Shown here one piece after another: positions 22,827 through 30,148 of a stretch of DNA of 31,403 nt. The translations under genes were made by a program, and so were the position numbers. This DNA is from a virus. The DNA lies in IMG/VR virus record IMGVR_UViG_3300021959_000227, positions 1-31,403 of that record. The stretch is one strand, 5' to 3'. Below the pieces are notes generated by a model, which saw nothing but the letters and a program-made list of their open reading frames with translations, was not told where the DNA came from and made no database searches. Each line of letters starts with the position of its first letter. The stretch's first letter is position 1.

Positions 22827-24874
22827 CGCCACGGTCCCCAGTGACCATTAGAACTGATTTTGAGCATCGCCTCTTCAATCGTGTAACGACGAACAGAGGC
22901 ACCGTCAATGTTCCCCACATCGTAATACAGTTCTTTAGGGAACTCGCCGTCGCCCTTTCGTCCATTTGAGCGGTCAACAACAGTAGAGCCAATTTCAACC
23001 CAAGCATGGTCGTATGGCTGTCCGTTCATCTCGCCATTCCCCTTGAAGATTGGCTGTCCATGACAAATCAAGGGATTTTTAGATTCAAACTTTAGTGCCG
23101 TGGCTACCGCCGAGGGAAAGCAATCTCCGTCACCATTTGAAGCGTTAATAGCCACATCAAGCATCGATGATGCCCAAACACCGGGCTTGGAATCCTCAGT
23201 CAACGCTTTCTTCTTGATAAGCGAAGCGGAGTACATGTTTGAGTACCGATCACGCCTTGAAGAATTGACTGAATTCCACCACTTACCGCCATCGTCTGTC
23301 AGCATGCCAGAATCAATTTTTTCTGATCCTGTGTGAACCTTCAGGGCACCTAGCAGACCTGTTGCAATACCTTTTCTGCGGAACTCAGGCTCTACCTCAA
23401 TCATCGCAATCTGTACCTCATCGCCCAACTGCATGTAATCGATGTAGCCAGCCTTGCGCCCACCTGAATCGTACGCAACGAGATATCCGTTGTACTGTCC
23501 ACCCCCAACAGCATCTCCACCCGTGCTTATGCTGTAGTTCTCCCCGTTGACTGTGAACGAACGCAGGTCAAAGCCACTTATTGCTAGGGGGACGGCCTCA
23601 ACATCAACCTTAGGCTTAGATGCACTCTTGCTAGACAACTTGCCAGACTCAAAGTCTTTCCAAGCGGACACCTCGTCAAACAAATCCCCTGCCTGTTTGC
23701 CTAAGTGCTTGTGGTACAAATTGCTTGCAATGCGAGCAAAGTCGACGTTGTGCCCCCCAGCCTCAAGCCCTTCATTAAATTGGATCGCATGGGCAATCTC
23801 ATGCAATAGCGTCAATTCATCTGTTGATTGGCGAGCAACAATCGTGCCGTTTTGGTAAAACGCCTGATTGTTTTTTAAATAACCGTAATCTGTGTCATAC
23901 GATGTACCTGTACGGATGTAGATAACACCAAGCCCAGAGACTTTCCTTGCCCATTCATTCCAGATACCGATAGCACGCTGATATTGCGGATCGTCTTGGC
24001 GACCGACTGGCAACTCAATTTTCCGACCAGTCAGTCCCTGCCGTTTCATCGTCTCTTCTGCCATACCGATAAACAGAGACAGTTTTGACTCGTATGAGCC
24101 AAACTCACTGGCGGTTGTGCCAAGAGAAACTTGAGAACATAAATCACCATCGTTCTTAGCATCAGCCTTAGACGCGGCTTTGGTAACCGTGCCCGTGTAG
24201 CCACCCCCGACACCACGATCATCAACACCAATAAAATATGCAGTCGGGTCAGCAGGGTCTTCGACTAACACACTGTTCTCAAAGAACGACAGCCCATGAC
24301 ACAACTCATGGACAAGCACATCCTCAGTGCCAGAACCAGACGCTGTCCTGCGACGAATGCGCTGACCTTTCATGCGAGGAATATGAGAGCAATACTCCAT
24401 CGGAGTCGTCGCCTTGTTGCCACACACAGAACACACAGAAAAAGCAACGTCGCAACCCATGCTTGTCCGCTCAATATCGCCAGCAAGAATTGCTTTCGCC
24501 AACTTGGGGAACGTGATGGCATCAATTTCCATCAGCACCTCAACCCAAGTGTCATCTGTGCCGTCTGGAGCGATGTCCTCATGCAGAGCCGCGTCAATAA
24601 CAACACCACGCGCACGACGATGATCGTCATTGTGGTGGTTAACAAAAACTGGCTTACCTACAAACGTAGCCCACGCCTTCTTGATTTCTTCAGAAGGGAA
24701 CGTGTCAAAGTTGTCGTTCGTTCTGGAAGAAATCGCCCTAGACCGAACATACAAGTATCCCTCCCGTGGGGTGTAATCAAACGTATGTCGGTGAGCGTTC
24801 TTCATCAAGCCACCGGAACGACCAGCGACTTCAGCCTCTAATACACTTGAACGAGCGAACTTTGTAAATGCCAT
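22823..24874 (-). CDS. Prohead protease fused to metallopeptidase-like, GNAT-like and papain-like segments
   Basis: The product is 683 residues. Residues about 25-215 look like a Caudo_protease/HK97-type prohead protease: candidate His80/81 in FVNHHNDDHRRARGVVIDAA, Ser138 in AGDIERTSMGCD, and LSFFENSVLVEDPADPTA near the domain end, plus CSVC and CSH (residues 148-164), which could bind zinc. RRRTASGSG (174-182) resembles a repeated linker motif of neighbouring proteins. Residues about 265-400 hold LLHEIAHAIQF (H358, E359, H362) and GGHNVDF (H375), a metallopeptidase pattern. Residues about 435-555 hold VEPEFRRKGIATGLL, a GNAT acetyl-CoA loop. Residues about 580-640 hold GDCFPSAV (C585), HAWVE (H623) and VVDRS (D634), a papain or transglutaminase-like triad. 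The first domain is well supported; the others are motif-level calls. Confidence 0.8.
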   Translation of the reverse strand: MAFTKFARSSVLEAEVAGRSGGLMKNAHRHTFDYTPREGYLYVRSRAISSRTNDNFDTFPSEEIKKAWATFVGKPVFVNHHNDDHRRARGVVIDAALHEDIAPDGTDDTWVEVLMEIDAITFPKLAKAILAGDIERTSMGCDVAFSVCSVCGNKATTPMEYCSHIPRMKGQRIRRRTASGSGTEDVLVHELCHGLSFFENSVLVEDPADPTAYFIGVDDRGVGGGYTGTVTKAASKADAKNDGDLCSQVSLGTTASEFGSYESKLSLFIGMAEETMKRQGLTGRKIELPVGRQDDPQYQRAIGIWNEWARKVSGLGVIYIRTGTSYDTDYGYLKNNQAFYQNGTIVARQSTDELTLLHEIAHAIQFNEGLEAGGHNVDFARIASNLYHKHLGKQAGDLFDEVSAWKDFESGKLSSKSASKPKVDVEAVPLAISGFDLRSFTVNGENYSISTGGDAVGGGQYNGYLVAYDSGGRKAGYIDYMQLGDEVQIAMIEVEPEFRRKGIATGLLGALKVHTGSEKIDSGMLTDDGGKWWNSVNSSRRDRYSNMYSASLIKKKALTEDSKPGVWASSMLDVAINASNGDGDCFPSAVATALKFESKNPLICHGQPIFKGNGEMNGQPYDHAWVEIGSTVVDRSNGRKGDGEFPKELYYDVGNIDGASVRRYTIEEAMLKISSNGHWGPWR

Positions 24875-24913
24875 GTCATCTCTTTCGGAGGATTGCCAGA
24901 CGCAAAGACAGGC

Positions 24914-25114
24914 TCAAGCAACGACCTGACGTTCACCGTCGAACTCATCAATAATGAGAACAGTAGTTGGGGAACCTGCACGTTGCCTCACGACATCCAG
25001 CGCATCATCCTCTTCTGGAAGCGCATACTCCACAACCCTGTTATCAAAAAACACATCCCAACCAGACTCACCATCTTGTTCGTTAAATTCGATAGTCCAC
25101 TGGATGATTTGCAT
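24914..25114 (-). CDS. Small acidic protein, unknown
   Basis: The product is 66 residues, beta-alpha-beta in appearance: MQIIQWTIEFNEQ, then WDVFFDNRVVEYAL, EEDDALDVVRQRAG, TTVLIIDEFDGERQ. The layout slightly resembles DUF2188-type small proteins, but this is a weak impression. It has a strong AAGGAAAC ribosome site five bases before ATG 25114, which overlaps the T-run of the terminator hairpin just upstream. It sits alone between that hairpin and the protease gene. Confidence 0.65.
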   Translation of the reverse strand: MQIIQWTIEFNEQDGESGWDVFFDNRVVEYALPEEDDALDVVRQRAGSPTTVLIIDEFDGERQVVA

Positions 25115-25132
25115 TTTGTTTCCTTAAAAAGT

Positions 25133-25165
25133 GGGGGGAGCCGAACCCAACGCTCGGCTCCCCCC
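25133..25165 (-). terminator. Strong terminator hairpin ahead of the protease operon
   Basis: GGGGGGAGCCGA (25133-25144) pairs perfectly with TCGGCTCCCCCC (25154-25165) around a 9-base loop. Read on the minus strand, the stem is followed by ACTTTTTAAGG, a T-run directly after the GC-rich stem. It follows the gene ending at 25209 by 43 bases. There is little room for a promoter between it and the next ATG at 25114, so it may be leaky. Confidence 0.85.
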
Positions 25166-25166
25166 G

Positions 25167-25199
25167 TGGTAGCAAAGCAGGAGGTGGACTCTGCTACCA
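25167..25199. repeat. 8-bp inverted repeat next to the terminator
   Basis: TGGTAGCA (25167-25174) is the reverse complement of TGCTACCA (25192-25199), with a 17-base loop; AG and CT next to the loop extend the pairing with a one-base offset. It lies between the gene at 25209 and the terminator stem, making two hairpins in a row. Confidence 0.6.
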
Positions 25200-25208
25200 A
25201 ACCTTTCG

Positions 25209-26267
25209 TTAGATTGATCCCCAGTAATCAATACTGGAAGACTCTTTTCCAAAAAATTCTGGATGAGTAATTCGGTCGGTTTGAGGCCATACGTCTTTCA
25301 GAGAGCGTTCCACTCCCTCTGCCTCAAGCGTCACTTCGTCAGAATCCCAACCGGGGGCGAAACTCTCAACCCTCCAGTAGATATTCTCAGATTCTTCATC
25401 AAGGTTAATGTAGACAACTTTTACGCCATCTCTAACAGTCCCAGAATCCTTCAGCCACGATTTCCGCTCCGAGTCTTCTGCCCTGTAATCATTGACGCGA
25501 AGAATTTCTTGTTGCTCATTGAGCCAACTGGAATAAGCAATTTTACGAGAAGACTCTTTCTCAAACTGCTTGTTCCATTCGTCAAGAGTCATGTCAATGT
25601 CAATGGAACTGCTAGTGCCTGCCAAATCTCCCGGTCGGACACCAATAAAATCCTCCACGATCTCATCAGCATATTTTCCGATGTCCATCGTAAAAGTATC
25701 TTCCACGCTACTAATCATCGAATCCCACACATAGTCCCATTCGTCATCTGACATTTCGTAATACTCGTCAGTAGACCCTCGGACAGCATCTTCTTGGTCT
25801 TCAAGGGCGCGCCGATACATATCGCGAATGGTGTCATACTCGGAGACGTAGGTGCCCCGATACGGCTTTGGTGAAGCGGTCTTTCGGGATGAGACGGCAC
25901 GGGAAACTGGGTCTGACCAGAGTTCGTTACGAACTTCATCGCCCCGTGACACAATCATGTCCTTCTCTTTGTTCAACTTGTCAACCCAAGAAGAAACAAC
26001 AGTGACCGTGTCGCTCCAAACAATGGAGTTGAAGGCATTGTACGGGTCGTGGTTAGCAGAGACGAAAAGTGCTTCAGAAAGAATGCTTGGGAAATCTCCA
26101 CCCGTCAGTGCGTAGTCGCCAAACAGGGCTGGATCAACCCGCTTCAAAGCCTTACGAATGTTCCCTTCGTACACATCAAGAAGAGCATTTGGGACTTTGT
26201 TTTCTTCAAAAAAGTCCATCAACATTTCGACTTCGTTTTCTAATTTGTACAGTTGTTCTTTGCTCAC
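25209..26267 (-). CDS. Modular unknown protein with SSRKTAS-like linkers
   Basis: The product is 352 residues. The first segment (1-123) is helical and acidic, starting SKEQLYKLENEVEMLMDFFE. A linker SSRKTAS (126-132) precedes a second segment (about 138-236) with EYDTIRDMYRRALEDQEDAV and DDEWDYVWDSMISSVED. A second linker, SSRKIAYSS (239-247), precedes a third segment with a beta-rich stretch (VKVVYINLDEESENIYW). No catalytic motif is visible. The start is GTG 26267, overlapping the upstream stop as GTGA with only a weak ribosome site, so it probably relies on coupling. It ends just before the terminator hairpin. Confidence 0.65.
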   Translation of the reverse strand: MSKEQLYKLENEVEMLMDFFEENKVPNALLDVYEGNIRKALKRVDPALFGDYALTGGDFPSILSEALFVSANHDPYNAFNSIVWSDTVTVVSSWVDKLNKEKDMIVSRGDEVRNELWSDPVSRAVSSRKTASPKPYRGTYVSEYDTIRDMYRRALEDQEDAVRGSTDEYYEMSDDEWDYVWDSMISSVEDTFTMDIGKYADEIVEDFIGVRPGDLAGTSSSIDIDMTLDEWNKQFEKESSRKIAYSSWLNEQQEILRVNDYRAEDSERKSWLKDSGTVRDGVKVVYINLDEESENIYWRVESFAPGWDSDEVTLEAEGVERSLKDVWPQTDRITHPEFFGKESSSIDYWGSI

Positions 26268-27829
26268 GAATCAATCTTTCTACGAGAGATTTTAAAATCA
26301 AGCGCATTTGCACAGACAAGACAATACTGACCCTCTATGCCATCCGATGTTCGGCAACTTGCAATAACAGACGCAATTCGCCCACACTTTTGCTCACACA
26401 TACATCCATTAAAAGAAGACTCAATGTCCAGCGTCAACTGCTGACCGCTTTCGCTCGGATGAATAGGAGGCAACCACTCGCCCGTGCGAGCAAGATTTGC
26501 CTGTGCTTCTGCACGACGAACAAACCATTCACGCTCATCGCCTTGGAAGCGCATTGCGGTGAGAACATGCTCCGTCACACTGCGGTTGTAATTCGGACCG
26601 TACTCCATGAGGTCTGCCATTGCTTGAACACGCGACTTGTGGTCACCATCAAACTTGCCAATGATCGCCTCAACCTCACCTGACGTTGCAGATGTCTTGC
26701 GAGAAGAAGTCTTTTGATTACCCGCACATTCTGGACAAAGTACCCAATCAATATCTTCATTATCGTCGTATTCGATAACCCACCCACGGCTCTCGGCTTC
26801 GTCAACCTGACCCGTGTCGGGATGGTACATGGTTTCCTTACGCCAACACTCGTCGCACTTCCAAAGTGAGTTCCAACGATCTACGTCCTCCACACCAGCG
26901 TTCTTGCGAGAAGAAGTCTTGTTCATTTCTTCAAGAATCCATTTTTTTCTTAGTTGGGCTGATTCGATAAACTCTTTGCTTCGATACTTACCAACGATGG
27001 CATCAAGAATTGCCAATCGCTCTTCATCAGAAGCCTTGTAAGAGAGGTATCCACCAGTAAATCCGCTGGCAACATCTCCCCCACTGGTTGTTTCGATCAG
27101 GACAGAAAGACCCCAGCCGTCTTCTATCTCAAGACCGCCAGCACCTCTGGCATCGTTGTAGGCATCATTGACAATCCCAGCCCTATCCATTGCCTTTTTA
27201 AACCCACCATTGGCAAGAAGAATGTCGTGGAGTTCGTCGTCGGGTTCGCCACCGTAACCAATCGCATCCAGCAACTTCTTAAACTTTTGAATCTCTGCGT
27301 TGGTTACAGTGGGGAAGTTGTAATTACTTGCGGTCTTACGAGCAGAGGCAGTAGCACTGCTTGTGAAATATCCGCGGGCAATAAGTTCTTCGTGCGCCTT
27401 GCTCATAATGTTGGCATCCCACCAGCGTTTCTCAGAAGTATCAAAAAATTTAAAATTTACTGAGTTCCACAGCATCGCAAGTTCTTCGGTAGAAAGAGAT
27501 GCAAATTCCCCTCTTTTGTATGCATCGATTGCATCATCAACAATACTTGCGGTCTTACGAGAAGAATTTGGAGTGATCGTCGTCGGACCGTAGCCAGAGT
27601 TCATTCCACCCCGACCATACATAGCCTCTTCTTTGTCCCAGCCAGCCTCGGCCTCATCCATCGCCTGATTGAACGACTTGCCGTCAAGAACAGCGTCGTA
27701 TCCAACTAGATATTCCCATGATTCGCCGGGGAGACGTTCTTTGCCATCCTTAGCATCGCCAAACCCACGCTCAACGTCGTCAAACGAATGCGACATGTAT
27801 GCAACCTTTTTAGTCCGGCGAATACCCAT
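26264..27829 (-). CDS. Modular unknown protein with four SSRKTAS-like linkers and zinc-ribbon segments
   Basis: The product is 521 residues from ATG 27829, which has GGAG six bases upstream; a TTG at 27847 would add six. Linkers occur at 89-95 (SSRKTAS), 162-168 (SARKTAS), 306-312 (SSRKNAG) and 375-380 (SSRKTS). They divide the protein into five parts: an acidic N-terminus, a small helical unit (95-155), a larger alpha/beta unit (170-300), a zinc-ribbon unit (CDEC at 325-328 and CPEC at 365-368), and a C-terminal unit with Cys pairs (CMCEQKC, CLVC). No enzyme motif is clear. Genes of this kind near a prohead protease are candidates for cleaved internal head proteins (inference). Confidence 0.7.
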   Translation of the reverse strand: MGIRRTKKVAYMSHSFDDVERGFGDAKDGKERLPGESWEYLVGYDAVLDGKSFNQAMDEAEAGWDKEEAMYGRGGMNSGYGPTTITPNSSRKTASIVDDAIDAYKRGEFASLSTEELAMLWNSVNFKFFDTSEKRWWDANIMSKAHEELIARGYFTSSATASARKTASNYNFPTVTNAEIQKFKKLLDAIGYGGEPDDELHDILLANGGFKKAMDRAGIVNDAYNDARGAGGLEIEDGWGLSVLIETTSGGDVASGFTGGYLSYKASDEERLAILDAIVGKYRSKEFIESAQLRKKWILEEMNKTSSRKNAGVEDVDRWNSLWKCDECWRKETMYHPDTGQVDEAESRGWVIEYDDNEDIDWVLCPECAGNQKTSSRKTSATSGEVEAIIGKFDGDHKSRVQAMADLMEYGPNYNRSVTEHVLTAMRFQGDEREWFVRRAEAQANLARTGEWLPPIHPSESGQQLTLDIESSFNGCMCEQKCGRIASVIASCRTSDGIEGQYCLVCANALDFKISRRKIDS

Positions 27830-27904
27830 TGTTTCTCCATGTTCCAAACAAAGAATCGTGTCTGTCTCTTAAAGCGGAGAGAGGGGGACTATGACAGTGA
27901 GAAA

Positions 27905-28168
27905 CTATTGTGTTGAAACCACCGGATTGCAACGCTGACAGTATTCGTCTGGCTCCTGCTCACAGTGAGCCGCGTGGTAAAGAACGTCCATTACAGACTG
28001 AATCCGTTCAGCGATCTGCTTTTGGTCAAGATACTCCCGCCCTCTGGCTTCCGTATCTTCCTTTTGGTGGGTAAGACTGAAATGGCATTCTTCCAAGTCC
28101 ATCCACATTTGAGCAAGCCTTAAAGTTGCCTTGTTGTTCTGCTCTTGCTGTTTCTCATCAACTGTCAT
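27905..28168 (-). CDS. Small helical protein with C-terminal Cys motif, unknown
   Basis: The product is 87 residues from ATG 28168, chosen for its near-perfect AAGGAGGT ribosome site seven bases upstream; an ATG at 28204 would overlap the preceding gene. It starts MTVDEKQQEQNNKATLRLAQ, is highly charged and helical, and ends HCEQEPDEYCQRCNPVVSTQ, where three cysteines and a histidine could bind a metal. No family recognised. Confidence 0.65.
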   Translation of the reverse strand: MTVDEKQQEQNNKATLRLAQMWMDLEECHFSLTHQKEDTEARGREYLDQKQIAERIQSVMDVLYHAAHCEQEPDEYCQRCNPVVSTQ

Positions 28169-28196
28169 GTCAATAACCTCCTTGGTTGCGGACACA

Positions 28197-28436
28197 TCAG
28201 GCACTTGCGTTTACCTGTCCAAAACACTTCATGGCAAATGAAATGGCAGAGACAACAGAATCGTGGTCGCTGTACGAACCCACGACCAAAGAATCGCTGT
28301 CAACGGCAGTAAAACCGTTCGGGCAATAGAACACACAAGTTTCGTTCAATGAACCAAAACCATACTCATCGTCGCCCCTAACCGAAGACACAAGAAAATC
28401 CCCAACATGTGTTTTGCGCGAATCTTGACCAATCAT
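28197..28436 (-). CDS. Small protein, unknown
   Basis: The product is 79 residues, starting MIGQDSRKTHVGDFLVSSVR, with CVFYCPNGFTAVDSDSLVVG in the middle and a helical end. The fragment DSRKTHVG near the start recalls the SRKTA motif of the neighbouring large proteins but is probably coincidence. ATG 28436 has AGGAAGG about eleven bases upstream. It is followed upstream by a 45-base A/T-rich gap. Confidence 0.55.
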   Translation of the reverse strand: MIGQDSRKTHVGDFLVSSVRGDDEYGFGSLNETCVFYCPNGFTAVDSDSLVVGSYSDHDSVVSAISFAMKCFGQVNASA

Positions 28437-28481
28437 TTCAACTTAAACCTTCCTCCCTAAAAACTAAAAACTTAACACAGT

Positions 28482-28586
28482 TCAGTTCAATAACAAAAGA
28501 ACTACAAACAGCGCGGCGAACCAGACCAAGGTTGCCTTTATAAAACGCTTAGGGAAGTCGTCGTTAAGGTTTGGAAACTGGCTCAT
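28482..28586 (-). CDS. 34-residue single-pass membrane peptide
   Basis: A short open frame starting at ATG 28586 gives MSQFPNLNDDFPKRFIKATL, then VWFAALFVVLLLLN, so a polar, slightly basic start is followed by a clear membrane helix. It begins two bases after the discriminator of the tRNA-like element, so there is no ribosome site of the usual kind; tRNA processing would leave almost no leader. The hydrophobic end makes chance unlikely but not excluded. Confidence 0.45.
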   Translation of the reverse strand: MSQFPNLNDDFPKRFIKATLVWFAALFVVLLLLN

Positions 28587-28588
28587 TG

Positions 28589-28667
28589 TGGAGCAGGAGG
28601 GAATCGAACCCTCGTACCGTGAAGTTCCGACATGCGGCTTTCAACACGGGCTAAACCAATCTGCCCC
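28589..28667 (-). tRNA. tRNA-like element, anticodon not identifiable
   Basis: Read on the minus strand, a 7-bp acceptor stem (GGGGCAG with CTGCTCC, one G-T pair) and a 5-bp T stem (GAGGG with CCCTC) around the standard TTCGATT loop are intact; the discriminator is A. The D region has TTGGTTTAGC. The middle does not form a 5-bp anticodon stem with a 7-base loop. Instead CCGTG and CACGG pair, then AAG with CTT and CCG with CGG, making one long irregular arm with a CATGT loop. The 5' end overlaps the TAG stop of the upstream gene by one base. A TGA (Ser) anticodon is conceivable but its stem is poor. Confidence 0.45.
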
Positions 28668-29116
28668 TAGTCATCCAGCCAAGTGTACGGAATGTCATCC
28701 GGTACATCTGGATAGATAGTTCGATAGTACTCTGGAGATTTACGAATCAAATTGCTCTGATGCGAAAGAAAAATCATATCAAGAAACTCAGGTGGAGTTG
28801 GATCGCCACCTTTGCTAATCAAGTCATCAAGAACTGACTGGAATCGCGGGAGCATGGTGTCGTTGTAACCCCGTGCCAGCCACTCTTCACAGCACTTTAC
28901 GCCGTAGAACGCGAGCGCAGTCACATGACCACGCCACATCTTGGTGGCAGGGTGGTTAACCCAACCCTTGTGATTTTTGGGTTTGCCTTCGTTGTCTACG
29001 CCACGCAATACGTTGAGAATTTGCCAAGCCTCAACTCGTTGTTTACCCAACCGCTTGTAATCAAGAACACGAAACCCGTCTTCGATCCTTCTACCCTCTG
29101 GAGCAAAAGTTTGCAT
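28667..29116 (-). CDS. Pyrimidine-dimer DNA glycosylase-like protein (MSMEG_6728 type)
   Basis: The product is 149 residues. It starts MQTFAPEGRRIEDGFRVLDY, continues KRLGKQRVEAWQILNVLRG, and has GWVNHPATKMWRGHVTALAF and YGVKCCEEWLARGYNDTM, then HQSNLIRKSPEYYRTIYP. This is the pattern of the pyrimidine-dimer excision family (Pyr_excise, PF03013) as found in actinobacteria (MSMEG_6728). Members are thought to remove UV lesions; a phage of surface waters would benefit from this (inference). The T4 DenV-type N-terminal Thr is not at position 2, so catalysis may differ. ATG 29116 has a weak ribosome site, 15 bp behind the previous gene. Its stop overlaps the tRNA-like element. Confidence 0.75.
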   Translation of the reverse strand: MQTFAPEGRRIEDGFRVLDYKRLGKQRVEAWQILNVLRGVDNEGKPKNHKGWVNHPATKMWRGHVTALAFYGVKCCEEWLARGYNDTMLPRFQSVLDDLISKGGDPTPPEFLDMIFLSHQSNLIRKSPEYYRTIYPDVPDDIPYTWLDD

Positions 29117-29131
29117 AGAAATAATCGACCC

Positions 29132-29431
29132 TTAGTCCAGAGTCCTTAACAACTCTTTCCAGTTGTCTTTCAGAAGGTCTTCAAAATCAATTCGGATGCA
29201 CCGATACGGTTCGTTAAGTTCATCACCATCGTCTTCTGGCAAATCTGGTTCCTTGGGATAAGCAGGGTTATCCCAAAGGCTGATGGTGACACCCTCAGTG
29301 GTTGCTGTTACTTCAGTAATCCACACATGTGGTGTTCCGAGGTCACTGATAACTGTCGCACCGTCAACAACATTGCTCATCCCCTGATACTCAGTCTTGA
29401 TAGCGATATTGCTTGCGTTATCTAACGTCAA
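29132..29431 (-). CDS. Unknown 99-residue acidic protein
   Basis: Residues 1-55 look beta-rich (NIAIKTEYQGMSNVVDG, then VWITEVTATTEGVTISLW), followed by an acidic loop (EPDLPEDDGDELNEP) and a helical end (IDFEDLLKDNWKELLRTLD). The start is TTG 29431, which has GGAGGGG eight bases upstream and overlaps the previous stop as TTGA; an ATG at 29380 has its ribosome-like bases directly adjacent and fits less well. No family recognised. Confidence 0.6.
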   Translation of the reverse strand: MTLDNASNIAIKTEYQGMSNVVDGATVISDLGTPHVWITEVTATTEGVTISLWDNPAYPKEPDLPEDDGDELNEPYRCIRIDFEDLLKDNWKELLRTLD

Positions 29432-29673
29432 CTTGTCTTCCCCTCCCTTGGGACTGGTTGCCCCTGCTCATTCAAAATCATACCACGATCGCGCAACTCT
29501 CTTGCGGAAAAAAGAATCTCCGCGCAGAACCTGCAATCACGGCGGTGAGTTGGGTTGTTCTCCCCAGACCAACTGCGAGTGTTGCACTCTCGGATAACAA
29601 GGCACATGTACTCTTCGTTCGTCAGCGGATACTTTTCAGTATCCCTCAACTCCTGCAATTTCTCATTTGTCAA
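29428..29673 (-). CDS. Unknown 81-residue protein with Cys/His motif
   Basis: The start chosen is TTG 29673, because a near-consensus AAGGAGGT lies seven bases upstream, inside the longer frame that would begin at ATG 29703. The protein starts with TNEKLQELRDTEKYPLTNEE, contains CLVIRECNTRSWSGENNPTH, then RRDCRFCAEILFSARELRDR. The cysteines and histidine (C, C, H, C-x-x-C) may bind zinc. No family recognised. Confidence 0.55.
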   Translation of the reverse strand: MTNEKLQELRDTEKYPLTNEEYMCLVIRECNTRSWSGENNPTHRRDCRFCAEILFSARELRDRGMILNEQGQPVPREGKTS

Positions 29674-29714
29674 CTTCCCACCTCCTTCGGGATACGACAA
29701 CATTATTTCTAAAT

Positions 29715-29924
29715 CTACTCACCACTGTCTAAGTAGATCACTTCAGACTCAGTCTCAATCCACACCCTTGCTCCGCACCTATCAGGGACATCAGACTGAA
29801 CAATCGTACATGGACCGTCGATACGAACCCTTCGATGATGAGTCGAACCTTTGTATGTCCTGTCAATGATCGCAGGCTCACCCTTTTTAATTTTCTGCTG
29901 GTGAACATGAACAATGTGCTTCAT
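29715..29924 (-). CDS. Small beta-rich protein, unknown
   Basis: The product is 69 residues from ATG 29924 (a TTG at 29933 would add three). It starts MKHIVHVHQQKIKKGEPAII, with RRVRIDGPCTIVQSDVPDRC and ARVWIETESEVIYLDSG, so it looks like a small beta-barrel with a basic first half. Position is in a run of similar-sized accessory genes. No family recognised. Confidence 0.55.
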   Translation of the reverse strand: MKHIVHVHQQKIKKGEPAIIDRTYKGSTHHRRVRIDGPCTIVQSDVPDRCGARVWIETESEVIYLDSGE

Positions 29925-29925
29925 T

Positions 29926-30147
29926 TCATCCAACCTGCGTCAATTCACCGCATTGGGTACATGTGTAGTAATCGCCCAAACTGCTGTCCTCATCGAACCA
30001 GTGATCCCATTCGCAGTCGTGGTCGCACTTAACATCAGTGCCTTCTTGAACCGGCGTGTCGCCTGACGGCTCCCCAGACCACACTGTTTTTTCGTTCTTG
30101 TATGAATAACTTGTATCAAATTTTGGATGGTGATTGCCGCGTTTCAT
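29926..30147 (-). CDS. Small protein with zinc-ribbon-like end
   Basis: The product is 73 residues from ATG 30147, with GGGGAG nine bases upstream. It starts MKRGNHHPKFDTSYSYKNEK and ends with CDHDCEWDHWFDEDSSLGDY then YTCTQCGELTQVG, where C-x3-C and C-x2-C could hold a zinc ion. It shares the start-junction sequence GACAACTGACATG with the next gene upstream. No family recognised. Confidence 0.6.
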   Translation of the reverse strand: MKRGNHHPKFDTSYSYKNEKTVWSGEPSGDTPVQEGTDVKCDHDCEWDHWFDEDSSLGDYYTCTQCGELTQVG

Positions 30148-30148
30148 G

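Noticed and set aside
24290-24310. HELCH (residues 189-193 of the protease product) as a second HExxH zinc site
   Set aside because: It lies within the segment that aligns in style with the prohead protease end (LSFFENSVLVEDPADPTA), where related proteins have a similar non-metal stretch. Chance is more likely.
28589-28667. Standard tRNA-Ser (TGA anticodon)
   Set aside because: The would-be anticodon stem pairs at only about three of five positions and the 79-base length leaves no proper long variable arm.
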